Shown here piece after piece: positions 35,474-44,195 of a stretch of 64,000 nucleotides of DNA. The stretch is from Burkholderia sp. WSM2232. GTDB lineage: Bacteria; Pseudomonadota; Gammaproteobacteria; Burkholderiales; Burkholderiaceae. Below the pieces are notes generated by a model. The model was given only the letters and a program-made list of their open reading frames with translations, was not told where the DNA came from and searched no databases. The position numbers and the translations under genes were made by a program. The stretch's first letter is position 1. Every line of letters begins with the position of its first letter. The stretch is from the NCBI RefSeq assembly GCF_000472545.1, contig NZ_KI421432.1, positions 1 through 64,000 of the forward strand. The letters are read 5' to 3'.

Positions 35474-36403
35474 ATGAACCATGAAGTCATCGTGACCTGC
35501 GCGGTCACCGGCGCCGGCGATACCGTCGGCAAGCACCCGGCCATTCCCGTTACGCCGAAGCAGATCGCCGAGGCCGCAATCGAAGCGGCGAAGGCCGGCG
35601 CCACCGTTGCGCATTGCCATGTGCGCGATCCGCAGACCGGCCGCGGCAGCCGCGACCCGCAACTGTATCGCGAGGTGGTGGACAGAATCCGCTCGTCGGG
35701 CACGGACGTCATCATCAATCTGACCGCGGGCATGGGCGGCGATCTGGAGATCGGCCCCGGCGAAGACCCGATGCGCTTTGGCGCGAACACGGACCTGGTG
35801 GGCGGCCTGACGCGCCTCGCGCACGTCGAGGAACTGCTGCCCGAAATCTGCACGCTCGACTGCGGCACGCTCAATTTCGGCGACGGCGACTACATCTACG
35901 TGTCGACGCCTGCGCAATTGCGCGCGGGCGCGAAACGCATCCAGGAACTGGGCGTGAAGCCTGAACTGGAGATCTTCGATACGGGCCACCTGTGGTTCGC
36001 CAAACAGTTGCTCAAGGAAGGACTGCTCGACGCGCCACCGCTTTTCCAGTTGTGCCTGGGCATCCCCTGGGGCGCGCCCGCCGACACCACGACGATGAAA
36101 GCGATGGTTGACAACCTGCCCGCCGGCGCGCAATGGGCCGGCTTCGGCATAGGCCGCATGCAGATGCCGATGGTCGCGCAGGCCATTCTGCTCGGCGGCC
36201 ATGTGCGCGTGGGCCTCGAAGACAACATCTGGCTCGATAAAGGTGTGCACGCAACCAATGGGACGCTGGTGCAGCGCGCGGTGGAAATTATCGAGCGTCT
36301 CGGCGCACGCGCGCTGACGCCTGCCGAGGGCCGCCGCAAGCTCGGCCTGCCCGCGCGCGGCGAACGGCCGCTCGAACGGCGCGTGGCCGACGCATACGCT
36401 TGA
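35474..36403 (+). CDS. cdhC: 3-dehydrocarnitine cleavage enzyme (BKACE family)
   Basis: A 309-residue beta-keto acid cleavage enzyme (DUF849). The Zn ligands are His47 and His49 in TVAHCHVRDP, with Glu in the GLEDN segment. Further family blocks are DPQTGRGSRDPQLYREV, NLTAGMGGD and GIPWGAPADTTTMKAM. In carnitine catabolism it condenses 3-dehydrocarnitine with acetyl-CoA, giving betainyl-CoA and acetoacetate. It follows caiX by 43 bp and precedes cdhA. Confidence 0.92.
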   Translation: MNHEVIVTCAVTGAGDTVGKHPAIPVTPKQIAEAAIEAAKAGATVAHCHVRDPQTGRGSRDPQLYREVVDRIRSSGTDVIINLTAGMGGDLEIGPGEDPMRFGANTDLVGGLTRLAHVEELLPEICTLDCGTLNFGDGDYIYVSTPAQLRAGAKRIQELGVKPELEIFDTGHLWFAKQLLKEGLLDAPPLFQLCLGIPWGAPADTTTMKAMVDNLPAGAQWAGFGIGRMQMPMVAQAILLGGHVRVGLEDNIWLDKGVHATNGTLVQRAVEIIERLGARALTPAEGRRKLGLPARGERPLERRVADAYA

Positions 36404-36444
36404 GCACCCGGAAAAACTCATAGGCAAACAAGGAAACCTTAGCA

Positions 36445-37410
36445 ATGGCAGTGATCGTCGATATCAAAACATTCGCCGCAATCGGCGCGGGCGTGATCGG
36501 CAGCGGCTGGGTGGCGCGCGCGCTCGCCCACGGCCTCGATGTATTCGCCTGGGACCCGGCACCCGGCGCGGAAAAGCAGTTGCGCGACAACGTGGCGAAT
36601 GCGTGGCCTGCGCTCGAGCGGGTCGGACTCGCGCAAGGCGCTTCGCAAGCGAGGCTGCGCTTTGTCGATACGATCGAAGCCTGCGTCGCGCAAGCCGACT
36701 TCATCCAGGAAAGCGCGCCCGAGCGCGAGGAACTGAAGCTCGCGTTGCACGAGCAGATCAGCCGTGCCGCGAAGCCGGACGCGATCATTGCCTCGTCGAC
36801 CTCGGGCCTGTTGCCGAGCGACTTCTATGCGCGGGCCGTCAACCCGCAGCGCTGCATCGTCGGGCATCCGTTCAATCCGGTCTATCTGCTGCCGCTCGTC
36901 GAAGTGCTCGGCGGCGAGAGCACGGCAGCCGACACCATCGACGCCGCGCTGCGCATCTATCGTTCGCTTTCTATGCGACCGCTGCGCGTGCGCAAGGAAG
37001 TGCCGGGCTTCATCGCCGACCGGCTGCTCGAAGCGCTGTGGCGCGAGGCGCTGCATCTGGTCAACGAAGGCGTGGCGACCACTGGCGAAATCGACGACGC
37101 CATCCGCTTCGGCGCGGGCATCCGCTGGTCGTTCATGGGCACCTTCCTCACCTACACGCTGGCAGGCGGCGACGCCGGCATGCGCCATTTCATGCAGCAG
37201 TTCGGCCCCGCGCTGGAGCTGCCGTGGACTAAACTGGTAGCGCCGAAGCTGACGGACGAGCTGATCGACCGCGTCGTGGACGGCACTGCGGAACAGGTCG
37301 GCCCGCGCTCGATCAAGGCGCTGGAGCGTTATCGCGACGACTGCATCACGAGCGTGCTGGCGGCAATCAGCGAAGCCAAGGCCCGGCATGGGCTGCAGCC
37401 CGCCGATTGA
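36445..37410 (+). CDS. cdhA: L-carnitine 3-dehydrogenase
   Basis: A 321-residue NAD-dependent dehydrogenase of the 3-hydroxyacyl-CoA dehydrogenase superfamily. The Rossmann motif is AIGAGVIGSGWVARALAHG at residues 10-28, followed by the catalytic block IVGHPFNPVYLLPLVEVLGG and the C-terminal domain with RLLEALWREALHLV. The ATG at 36445 follows AAGGAAACC. It oxidises L-carnitine to 3-dehydrocarnitine, the substrate of the neighbouring cdhC product. Confidence 0.92.
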   Translation: MAVIVDIKTFAAIGAGVIGSGWVARALAHGLDVFAWDPAPGAEKQLRDNVANAWPALERVGLAQGASQARLRFVDTIEACVAQADFIQESAPEREELKLALHEQISRAAKPDAIIASSTSGLLPSDFYARAVNPQRCIVGHPFNPVYLLPLVEVLGGESTAADTIDAALRIYRSLSMRPLRVRKEVPGFIADRLLEALWREALHLVNEGVATTGEIDDAIRFGAGIRWSFMGTFLTYTLAGGDAGMRHFMQQFGPALELPWTKLVAPKLTDELIDRVVDGTAEQVGPRSIKALERYRDDCITSVLAAISEAKARHGLQPAD

Positions 37411-37605
37411 AGCTCCGGCTGCAAGAGAGCGCAGCTGCGCCGCGCAAGCGGCGCAGCGAGCGGAGCGGGCACGGCGCCCGAGGAGCCCGCTCAGGGGCCC
37501 GCTCGTGCCCGCTCATGGGCCAGGTCAGGGGCTCGCCAGCGCGCCCAGCCATGCTCCCGCTCGCGCTCCCGACCACGCCCCCCACATACCAGGAGACCTC
37601 GCACC
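37411..37605. other. 195-bp gap inside the carnitine operon with GC hairpin
   Basis: Between cdhA and cdhB, GAGCGGGCACG (37463-37473) and CGTGCCCGCTC (37504-37514) form an 11-bp inverted repeat around a GC-rich 30-base loop. No T-run follows. It may modulate the level of the downstream genes. No ORF with a start signal is seen. Confidence 0.5.
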
Positions 37606-38115
37606 ATGCCGCAAACCGCTTCCCTGCCCTGCTACCGCGACACGGTGCGCGCGGAATGGGTCGACTACAACGGCCATCTGCGCGACGCGTTCTACATGCT
37701 GATTTTCAGCTTCGCGACCGACGAACTGATCGACCGCATCGGTTTGCCCGACGCCGTGCGCAAGCAACGCGGGCGCTCTATCTACACGCTCGAAGCGCAC
37801 ATCAACTATCTGCACGAGATCAAGGAAGGCACGCGTGTGCGCGTCGATATGCGCGTGCTCGCGCATGACGCGAAGCGGCTGCATCTGTATCTGGAGATGT
37901 TCGCCGACGAAGGCGGGACGCCGGTGGCCGCGGGCGAGCAGATGCTGCTCCACGTCGACACCAGCGGGCCGCGCTCCGTCGCGTTCGATCCTGACGTCGC
38001 GGCGCGCGTCAAAGAACTGGCCGACGCGCACGCCGCTCTCCCGGCTGCCGCCTATGCGGGCCGCATGATCGGCCTGCCGGCAGCGGCCCAACGCAGCCGG
38101 AGCCACCATGCTTGA
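37606..38115 (+). CDS. cdhB: betainyl-CoA thioesterase (CdhB-like, hotdog fold)
   Basis: A 169-residue single hotdog thioesterase of the 4-hydroxybenzoyl-CoA type, with the conserved Asp in AEWVDYNGHLRDAFYM and the helix that follows. It would release glycine betaine from betainyl-CoA made by CdhC. It overlaps the following hydrolase gene by 8 bp. The C-terminal Ser/Arg/His tail is unusual but short. Confidence 0.87.
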   Translation: MPQTASLPCYRDTVRAEWVDYNGHLRDAFYMLIFSFATDELIDRIGLPDAVRKQRGRSIYTLEAHINYLHEIKEGTRVRVDMRVLAHDAKRLHLYLEMFADEGGTPVAAGEQMLLHVDTSGPRSVAFDPDVAARVKELADAHAALPAAAYAGRMIGLPAAAQRSRSHHA

Positions 38116-39055
38116 GCCGCAAATGGCCGCGTTCATTGCGCGCGCCGCCGCTGTCTATCCGGGGCACAGCACGTCTTTGACGCCGCGCGAGCAGCGCGAC
38201 ATCTACGACCGCTATGCGGCCGCTTTGACGCCGCCATTGCCGCCGCATGTCGTCACGGAGGACGCGCCTTTCCAGACCGCCGCCGGCCATTCGATAGCGC
38301 TGCGCCTGTATCGCAACCGCGCCCGCGCGCAGGGTTCGCCGCACGGCGTCGTGCTGTACTTCCACGGCGGAGGCTTCGTGCTGGGGTCGCTGGACAGCCA
38401 TCAGCTCATCACTGCGCGCCTTGCGGCGGATACTGGCCTCGACGTGATCGCCGTCGACTACCGGCTCGCGCCCGAACACCGCGCACCGGCCGCGCACGAC
38501 GACTGTCTGGAAGTCACACGCGCGGCGTTGCAACACCGGTTGCCTTTCGACCTGCCCGCGAACGCCACACTGCAACTCGCCGGTGACAGCGCCGGCGCGA
38601 CGCTCGCAGCCAGCGTGGCGATGCTTCTGCGCGATGAAGGCGTTGCCGGCATCGGCGGCGTTGCGCTGATCTACCCGATGCTCGGCACGGACCCACAGCC
38701 ACCCGCACGCGATACCGAAGCGCACGCGCCCATGCTGACACTCGCCGACGTTCACGCGTTTCGCGACATGTACTGGGGCGAAGCCGCGCCGCGCGCCGAC
38801 TGGACCATTCCGCTCGCTGCCGCGCGGTATGACCTGTTGCCGCACACGCTTGCCATCGGCGCCGAACACGACCCGCTCAGAGACGACGCACGCGTGTTCG
38901 TCGAACGCATTCAGGCGGCCGGCGGACAGGCGCGGCTGTGGATCGGTGCGGGACTCGTTCACGGCTGCTGGCGGGCAATCGATTCAAGCCCCGGCGTGCA
39001 AGCCATGCACGCCGAAGTGTGTCGCTTTCTCTCGGAACAGGCCGGGCTCGCCTGA
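38108..39055 (+). CDS. hocS: HSL-family alpha/beta hydrolase (HocS-like short-chain acylcarnitine hydrolase)
   Basis: A 315-residue alpha/beta hydrolase with the HGGG oxyanion motif (residues 86-89), nucleophile Ser161 in GDSAGATLA, the acid in IGAEHDPLRDD and His in GLVHGCW. Its ATG overlaps cdhB, so it is coupled to it. In Pseudomonas the last gene of the caiX-cdhCAB operon, hocS, encodes the hydrolase that frees carnitine from short-chain acylcarnitines. Position and family suggest the same role here. A general esterase remains possible. Confidence 0.78.
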   Translation: MLEPQMAAFIARAAAVYPGHSTSLTPREQRDIYDRYAAALTPPLPPHVVTEDAPFQTAAGHSIALRLYRNRARAQGSPHGVVLYFHGGGFVLGSLDSHQLITARLAADTGLDVIAVDYRLAPEHRAPAAHDDCLEVTRAALQHRLPFDLPANATLQLAGDSAGATLAASVAMLLRDEGVAGIGGVALIYPMLGTDPQPPARDTEAHAPMLTLADVHAFRDMYWGEAAPRADWTIPLAAARYDLLPHTLAIGAEHDPLRDDARVFVERIQAAGGQARLWIGAGLVHGCWRAIDSSPGVQAMHAEVCRFLSEQAGLA

Positions 39056-39418
39056 TCACCAGGATCGGCAACAAAAGTTATGCGCTATCAATAAATCACT
39101 TGTCACGCGCAGGCGAAACGTCCGTGCTTGCCCATAACTACTTCACCTGCTTCTTATGCTCATGCGCGCATTCGACCGCGCGCTTGCGCGTGTTCTGTTG
39201 GCTGACCCACTGAACAAAAGAATCGCAGCGTCAACACTGTCGTCGGCCGGATGCATCGTCATCCAGGCGCCCCTGTGCAAGCCGCGCCTGAATCGCATGG
39301 CGCTTATCGCGCGCCAATAGCCACATCGTCCATTTCCCCAAGAGAATGGGATGTGCCCGCCTTGTCGGCAGGCATGTGTGGCTGCCACCAGCAGCCGTTC
39401 CTGTAAAAGGAAAATCGT
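39056..39418. other. 363-bp intergenic region before the thioesterase gene
   Basis: Mostly non-coding. It begins with an AT-richer stretch (39070-39100) that could contain a promoter. Short open frames here lack ribosome binding sites and protein-like composition. No strong hairpin terminator for the carnitine operon was found. Confidence 0.5.
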
Positions 39419-39916
39419 ATGTTGATGCGAGAAGTCATCCCTCAAGCTCTGAATCGCGGCAACGCTCACCTTTCGGATAATCCGCTGGCAACGGATGCGC
39501 CGAAAACCTTCGTTCATTCGTTCGACATCTATCTAAAAGACTCGAATGCCTTCATGAACACGTATTTCGCTCGCTACTTCGAATGGCAGGGCGTGTGCCG
39601 GGAGCGGTGGTTCCACGAGTGCATTCACGATGATCTGCTCGGCTCGGACGGCATGTTCGTCACCAAACGCGCTCACCAGGAATACGTGCATGAGACGTTT
39701 CCGTTCCAGCGTGTGGACTGCTATCTGAACACCGTGCAGGTCAGGCAATGCTCGGCGTACTTGCTGTTCCGCTTTTGCGTCGACGGGCGCAAGGTGTCGC
39801 AGGGGTATCAGCAGATTCTGTACGCAGGGCGCGACCGCAAGATCCGGCGCTTTCCGGATGGCATAGTCGAGCGTGTGAAGGAGTATGAGTTGCCGTTGTC
39901 CGCGCTGAAGGATTAG
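39419..39916 (+). CDS. hotdog-fold acyl-CoA/ACP thioesterase
   Basis: A 165-residue thioesterase-like protein of the single-hotdog class. The segment FMNTYFARYFEWQGVCRERW matches the active-site helix region of enediyne/polyketide type thioesterases (for example CalE7-like) better than YbgC. The frame starts at ATG 39419 after AAAGGAAAATCGT. It stands alone and is convergent with the histidine kinase gene 22 bp away. Its substrate is unknown. Its closeness to a quorum-sensing-like pair raises the idea of a role in making a fatty acyl signal. Confidence 0.72.
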   Translation: MLMREVIPQALNRGNAHLSDNPLATDAPKTFVHSFDIYLKDSNAFMNTYFARYFEWQGVCRERWFHECIHDDLLGSDGMFVTKRAHQEYVHETFPFQRVDCYLNTVQVRQCSAYLLFRFCVDGRKVSQGYQQILYAGRDRKIRRFPDGIVERVKEYELPLSALKD

Positions 39917-39938
39917 GCCGCGGCCCATCCACCGGGCC

Positions 39939-41369
39939 TTAACGCCGGCGTGCCTCGCGCGCCGGCAGTTCAGGCAACGCCCTGTCCGCTGCCGAGCCCG
40001 GCAGCGGCAGGCGCACGGTAAACGTAGTGTGCACGCCGCGCACAGAAGCGCATTCGATACTCCCGCCGAGCAGCTCGGCTGCGCGGCGGCAAAAGGCGAG
40101 CCCCATTCCCGCGCCGCTGCCGTGGCGCTTGGTCGAAAAGAAGGCGTCGAAGATATGCGGCAGGACATCGGGCGCAATGCCCGGACCCGTGTCGCGGAAT
40201 TGCAGCACGCAGAATTCCTGGTCCTCCAGCGCGCCAATCGTAATCTGCCCTTCGCCGCTCACATGAATCGCGTGCAGCGCGTTTTTCAACAGATTGAACA
40301 ACACGAACACGACCACGGTGTCCGAGCCGGAAAAGCGCAGGGTTGCGTCGATGGGCAGCACGGTGACGCGCTCGCGTTCGCTGGCGCGAAACGGATAACG
40401 CTCCAGAGCGGAATTCACGCACTGCTGCACGGCGTGCGCGCTGAAACGGCTGCGATCGAGGCGGTCGAGCGTAAACGAAGCGAGCGCCATTTCCACCATC
40501 GCGCTCGTGCCCGACACTTCGCGCCGGATTGCGGTGGCAAGTTGGCTAATGCGCTCTGACTGTGCGGAATGCTCATGATCTTCGTAAAGGCCGTGCGCGA
40601 CGGCAAGGCGATAGCCGTTGAACACATGACTCCACACGCTCGCAATTTCGTCCGCGTGCATGCCGATGGTGGCGAGCGGCGTCGCGATTTCATGCGCGAT
40701 GGTGGCCGCGAGCGCATACGGATGAATCAGGTCATAGCGCACGATGGTGACGGCGAGCAACCCGAGGCTCAACGCGATAAAAAGCACGCCGGGCGGGTAG
40801 AACGGATAGCCGTAGTTGACCGCGTAGTCGACGGCGGCAAATGAGTAAAGACCCAGCGCCGCCAGGCAAAGGTCGAGACGCCGTCGCGCCTGGCCGCCCG
40901 CCTGCTTGCGCGCGCCGAAGAGAAGCTGCGCGCTGCGCACCGCGAGCAACACCGTTTGCAGCACATGCAACGGATGCAGGGGACCGGCGAGCGGATAATA
41001 GCCGAAGAAATAGTGCCGATAGCCCGACACCACCTCATTGCCGGGCAGCAGGACCGCGAGCACGAAACACAACCCATATGAGGCCAGCAACACCGGCCGC
41101 TCGCGGCGCCGCGCCGCCACTTCGGTGACGAAGTGATAGAACGTGGTGGGCAGAAAAAGAATGAACAGATAGCCGGCGCGCACCAGCAGGCCCGCTACGT
41201 GCGGGTCTTCTGTCTGAAACAGCAAGGTCCATGTGCCCTGCCACGCGAAAGTGGCCGAGCACATCAGCAGGAACGGCACCGACAGCCTCGTGATGCCTTG
41301 CGTGATGACCACGTAAAGGCCGAACACCACGAACATGGCCGACACGAAGGCGGTTGGAATGGCGTACAT
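39939..41369 (-). CDS. membrane sensor histidine kinase, CqsS/LqsS-like
   Basis: A 476-residue kinase with six to seven hydrophobic helices in residues 1-215, no periplasmic domain of note, and a cytoplasmic kinase core. His226 lies in TIAHEIATPL (H-box), the N-box is LFNLLKNALHAI, and the G-box is DTGPGIAPDV followed by GSGAGMGLAFC. A multi-helix N-terminal sensor directly joined to the kinase is the layout of CqsS and LqsS, receptors of hydrophobic alpha-hydroxyketones. It is transcribed 23 bp after the response-regulator gene. No CqsA/LqsA-like synthase is present in the window. Confidence 0.75.
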   Translation of the reverse strand: MYAIPTAFVSAMFVVFGLYVVITQGITRLSVPFLLMCSATFAWQGTWTLLFQTEDPHVAGLLVRAGYLFILFLPTTFYHFVTEVAARRRERPVLLASYGLCFVLAVLLPGNEVVSGYRHYFFGYYPLAGPLHPLHVLQTVLLAVRSAQLLFGARKQAGGQARRRLDLCLAALGLYSFAAVDYAVNYGYPFYPPGVLFIALSLGLLAVTIVRYDLIHPYALAATIAHEIATPLATIGMHADEIASVWSHVFNGYRLAVAHGLYEDHEHSAQSERISQLATAIRREVSGTSAMVEMALASFTLDRLDRSRFSAHAVQQCVNSALERYPFRASERERVTVLPIDATLRFSGSDTVVVFVLFNLLKNALHAIHVSGEGQITIGALEDQEFCVLQFRDTGPGIAPDVLPHIFDAFFSTKRHGSGAGMGLAFCRRAAELLGGSIECASVRGVHTTFTVRLPLPGSAADRALPELPAREARRR

Positions 41370-41392
41370 GGAGCTCGGCGTGCCGGCAGACG

Positions 41393-42364
41393 TTAGCGTG
41401 CGCGCTCACTCCGCCACTGCGCAAAGGTCAGCGGCCTGATGCCGGCTTCGGCCACTTCGGGCGACTCTATCGGGCTCCAGCAGTAGAACGCCTCGCCCCA
41501 GCCGGGAATGGGCTGCGGCTTCAGCATCCGGAACTCGACATTCGAGCGATAGGCGAGATGCGGCCAGAAGAGCGGCATGATGTCGCGCACCGCCATCTGC
41601 CTGAGCAACTCGGCGGGGCCGCTTTCGTCCGCGACGATCTCGCCTTGCGCGATCCAGTCGTGCTCGGCCCACGCGACGAAGACACTTGCCCTTCCCTCGC
41701 GGTCGAACATCAGAATGGCATTCTGCTCGGGCCGCCAGTAATACTCGACGATACCCTTGTCCTTCACCACTTCGTCGATCACCTTATGGGTGCGCGGATC
41801 GCAATAGGTGATGCCGTTCTCGCCCAGCGCGAGCCAGCCTGCCTCGGAGCAATGGCGGCTCTTTGCGTCCTTCAGGAAGTGGACGAGCCGGTTCGCCGAA
41901 TCGGCGTCGGTCTTGCGCAGATACAGATCGACAATGCCTGCGTTGAATGCTTTCACGGCAACGGTCTCGTCCGCGACGCCCGTGAGCAGAATTTTCGCGC
42001 AATGCAGATTGGATATGGATGACAGAAATTCGACGCCGCTGACGCCAGGCATGTCGTAATCGACTACGACGGCGGCTACTTCGGCGAAGCGCGAATGGCG
42101 CGCCAGCACGTCCCGCTGCGGCGAAGTTTCGACGAAGCGATCAAAACCCGTTTCGCTCAAACATGCGGAAGCCGGCGCGAATTCCAGCGAATTCTCGCGC
42201 GCGTGCTGGCGAATGAACGCAAGCGCCGTTTGCGGGCGCGAGAAAAACAGATTGGTGGAAACATCCGGAAAGAACCGGCGCAGCGCGTCGAGGTAGTTGT
42301 CGTTGTCGTCTACGAAAACAACCGTGGTCGGATACGAGACGGGTGGTCGAATAAACTTGTTCAT
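41393..42364 (-). CDS. atypical response regulator, LqsR-like
   Basis: A 323-residue protein with an N-terminal receiver domain: acidic pair VFVDD at 16-20, phospho-acceptor Asp102 in VVVDYDMPGVSG and Lys in LYLRKTDAD. The phospho-acceptor is usually near residue 55, so an insertion of roughly 40 residues lies between the second and third strands. The C-terminal half has no helix-turn-helix and instead contains Trp-rich segments (IVEYYWRPEQNAILMFDREGR, FVAWAEHDWIAQGE). The length and lack of a DNA-binding domain resemble LqsR. Start ATG 42364; the frame to 42436 is rejected. It is cotranscribed with the kinase. Confidence 0.72.
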   Translation of the reverse strand: MNKFIRPPVSYPTTVVFVDDNDNYLDALRRFFPDVSTNLFFSRPQTALAFIRQHARENSLEFAPASACLSETGFDRFVETSPQRDVLARHSRFAEVAAVVVDYDMPGVSGVEFLSSISNLHCAKILLTGVADETVAVKAFNAGIVDLYLRKTDADSANRLVHFLKDAKSRHCSEAGWLALGENGITYCDPRTHKVIDEVVKDKGIVEYYWRPEQNAILMFDREGRASVFVAWAEHDWIAQGEIVADESGPAELLRQMAVRDIMPLFWPHLAYRSNVEFRMLKPQPIPGWGEAFYCWSPIESPEVAEAGIRPLTFAQWRSERAR

Positions 42365-42654
42365 ATTTTCACGTGGTTCGTCAGACCGCCGCAGCGGATC
42401 AGCGTGACAGGCTCGCCAGTCGCCGCATGCGCTCACGTGGAACAGGCCGGCGTGCCGCAGCCGGTGCTGCTATTGCTGGCGCCGGGCCGGTCTCCGTTGA
42501 ACGGTATAGTACAGGGCTACCGGCTCTAACAGTACAAAGTTAAGCGCATTTGCGGCGGCGTATGCGGCCTGAATAAAACCGGATAAGCGAAGCAGATTGT
42601 CGAACGGCGGCCGCCTGGTTGCGTCGCGGCCGCGCGCTGTGCGCGTGCCGCCGG

Positions 42655-43329
42655 CTACGGACGTGCGGCCACTTCGTCGAGATGATCCAGCAGCGCCGCG
42701 GGGTCGTCGTAGACCCTGAGGGCACCGGCGCGCTCCAGCTCTTCTGTGCCGTAGCCGCCCGAGAGCAGGCCCACGCCGAGCGCGCGGCAGCGCCGCGCCG
42801 CGAGCATGTCCCAGATGCTGTCGCCCACCACCACCGAGTGTTCGATCTCGACGCCAAGACGTTCGGCTGCTGCAATGAAGAGGTCGGGGTCGGGCTTCGC
42901 GTATTTGACGTCGTCGCGCGTCACGACGACGGCTTTCGACGGATCGACGCCGAGCGCCTCGAGATTGACCGCTGCGGTTTCCATGCGGCCGCTGGTGGCC
43001 ACGGCCCACGGCGTGCCCGCTTGCGTGAGCGCGTCGAGCAGTTCGCGCGCGCCCGGCAGCGGACATACTTGCGCGCGCAACCTTTTATACGCGGCCGCAT
43101 GTGCCTGGCGAAGACGCTCGCTGCGCTCAGGGCTGATATCGCCGTGCGTCTCGCGTAGAAGCTGGTTGGTGAAAAGGCCGCCGCTCATGCCGATCTTTCG
43201 ATGAATGCGCCACACGGACAGCGAAATGCCTTCGCTGTCGAGCGCTTCTTTCCAGGCCAGCACGTGCTGGTAGACACTGTCGACGAGCGTGCCGTCGAGA
43301 TCGAACAGAAATGAGGTCTGGATACGCAT
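42655..43329 (-). CDS. HAD-superfamily phosphatase (phosphoglycolate phosphatase-like)
   Basis: A 224-residue HAD hydrolase with motif I FDLDGTLVDS, the Thr/Ser motif II in AVATSGR, and motif III/IV Lys in YAKPDPDLF and GDSIWDMLAAR. It has a four-helix cap between motifs I and II, as in the beta-phosphoglucomutase/phosphoglycolate phosphatase group. The ATG at 43329 follows GAAAGGAGCCC. It is a cytoplasmic monocistronic gene; the substrate is not assignable. Confidence 0.85.
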   Translation of the reverse strand: MRIQTSFLFDLDGTLVDSVYQHVLAWKEALDSEGISLSVWRIHRKIGMSGGLFTNQLLRETHGDISPERSERLRQAHAAAYKRLRAQVCPLPGARELLDALTQAGTPWAVATSGRMETAAVNLEALGVDPSKAVVVTRDDVKYAKPDPDLFIAAAERLGVEIEHSVVVGDSIWDMLAARRCRALGVGLLSGGYGTEELERAGALRVYDDPAALLDHLDEVAARP

Positions 43330-43387
43330 GGTGGGCTCCTTTCGATGGCTACGCCCGCCAATATGCCACGTCACGCGCTGCGAGGCA

Positions 43388-44179
43388 TCAGCGCGTCTTG
43401 CCGCGCCCGCCCTTGCCGCCCGTCGCCGCGCGCGGCGCATCCTTGCTGGCGGGCGCGTTGCCGCTCAATTGCTCCATCCACGACAACGCGTCGACATACG
43501 ACAGAAACTGTTTCAGATAGCCCGGCGACAACTCGCGCATCAGCGATAGGGAGCGGTGCACGAGACTGCTTGAGTTGAGCGGCCCGGCGTTTCCGGGCGC
43601 CGGTTGCAGCGACTGCCGCACCTGCCCCTCGGCGCGAACCCGGGCCCACGTCTGCCGGAAATAGTCCAGCTCGGGGAGTTCGGGGTAGGCCGCGTCAACG
43701 CGTTGAAGATGTCGCGCCGTAGCTTGCAATTCGGCGACGAGTCCGGCGAGCGCGCTGGGTGTCGGCTCGTTTCGGGAAGCGGGGGCGACGGGCGCAGTTG
43801 CTGTGTTTGCGACGGGTGGGTTGGTGTTCTCGTCGTTGGGCCGGGCGGGCTGGGCGCGTTTGCCTTGATCGCCTTGGTCGCCTTGGTCGCCTTGGTCGCG
43901 TTGGTCGCGTTGGTCGCCCTGGTGGCGTTGGTCGCGTTCGTCGCGCTGACCGCTCCCGTCACCAGCGTCACGGCGTTCCACGTCCCGCGCATACGCTTCG
44001 AGCAGCGCGGCAAGCTTCGCGTCGAGCACACGCCGGGCCTCGCCGCTGTGCGCGGCGGCGCGCCGCTCGAACGCGTCCATGAAACGAAACCGCAGCGGGT
44101 CGACCCGGTCGGCGCCGCGCGCGGCCCAGGCGTCGAGGATCGCGCGCGATGTCTGCGGCGTGGCGGCTCCTTCTGTCAT
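43388..44179 (-). CDS. DUF2894-like protein, fourth gene of the motor-like operon
   Basis: A 263-residue cytoplasmic protein starting at ATG 44179 (AGAGCGACGAT site, 16 bp after the OmpA-like stop). The N-terminal 70 residues (SRAILDAWAARGADRVDPLRFRFM) are helical. A low-complexity Asp/Gln/Arg/Gly tract follows at residues 73-108. The C-terminal half has the DUF2894 features RHLQRVDAAYPELPELDYFR and LSPGYLKQFLSYVDALSWME. It is the last gene of the DUF3348-DUF802-OmpA operon. Function is unknown; the constant neighbourhood suggests it is a soluble partner of the membrane complex. Confidence 0.75.
   Translation of the reverse strand: MTEGAATPQTSRAILDAWAARGADRVDPLRFRFMDAFERRAAAHSGEARRVLDAKLAALLEAYARDVERRDAGDGSGQRDERDQRHQGDQRDQRDQGDQGDQGDQGKRAQPARPNDENTNPPVANTATAPVAPASRNEPTPSALAGLVAELQATARHLQRVDAAYPELPELDYFRQTWARVRAEGQVRQSLQPAPGNAGPLNSSSLVHRSLSLMRELSPGYLKQFLSYVDALSWMEQLSGNAPASKDAPRAATGGKGGRGKTR
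43862..43942. repeat. 9-bp in-frame repeats, nine units, inside the DUF2894 gene
   Basis: GCCTTGGTC-type units (GCGTTGGTC variants) repeat nine times, encoding a Gly/Arg/His-Asp-Gln tract on the minus strand. Copy number is likely to vary between strains without frameshift. Confidence 0.85.
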
Positions 44180-44195
44180 ATCGTCGCTCTGTGTA

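Noticed and set aside
37463..37514. Terminator splitting the carnitine operon
   Set aside because: The hairpin lacks a T-run, and cdhB and hocS are expected to belong to the same regulon, so I list it only as a hairpin.
39143..39517. 124-codon minus-strand frame over the thioesterase upstream region
   Set aside because: Overlaps the thioesterase start and has no domain or start signal.
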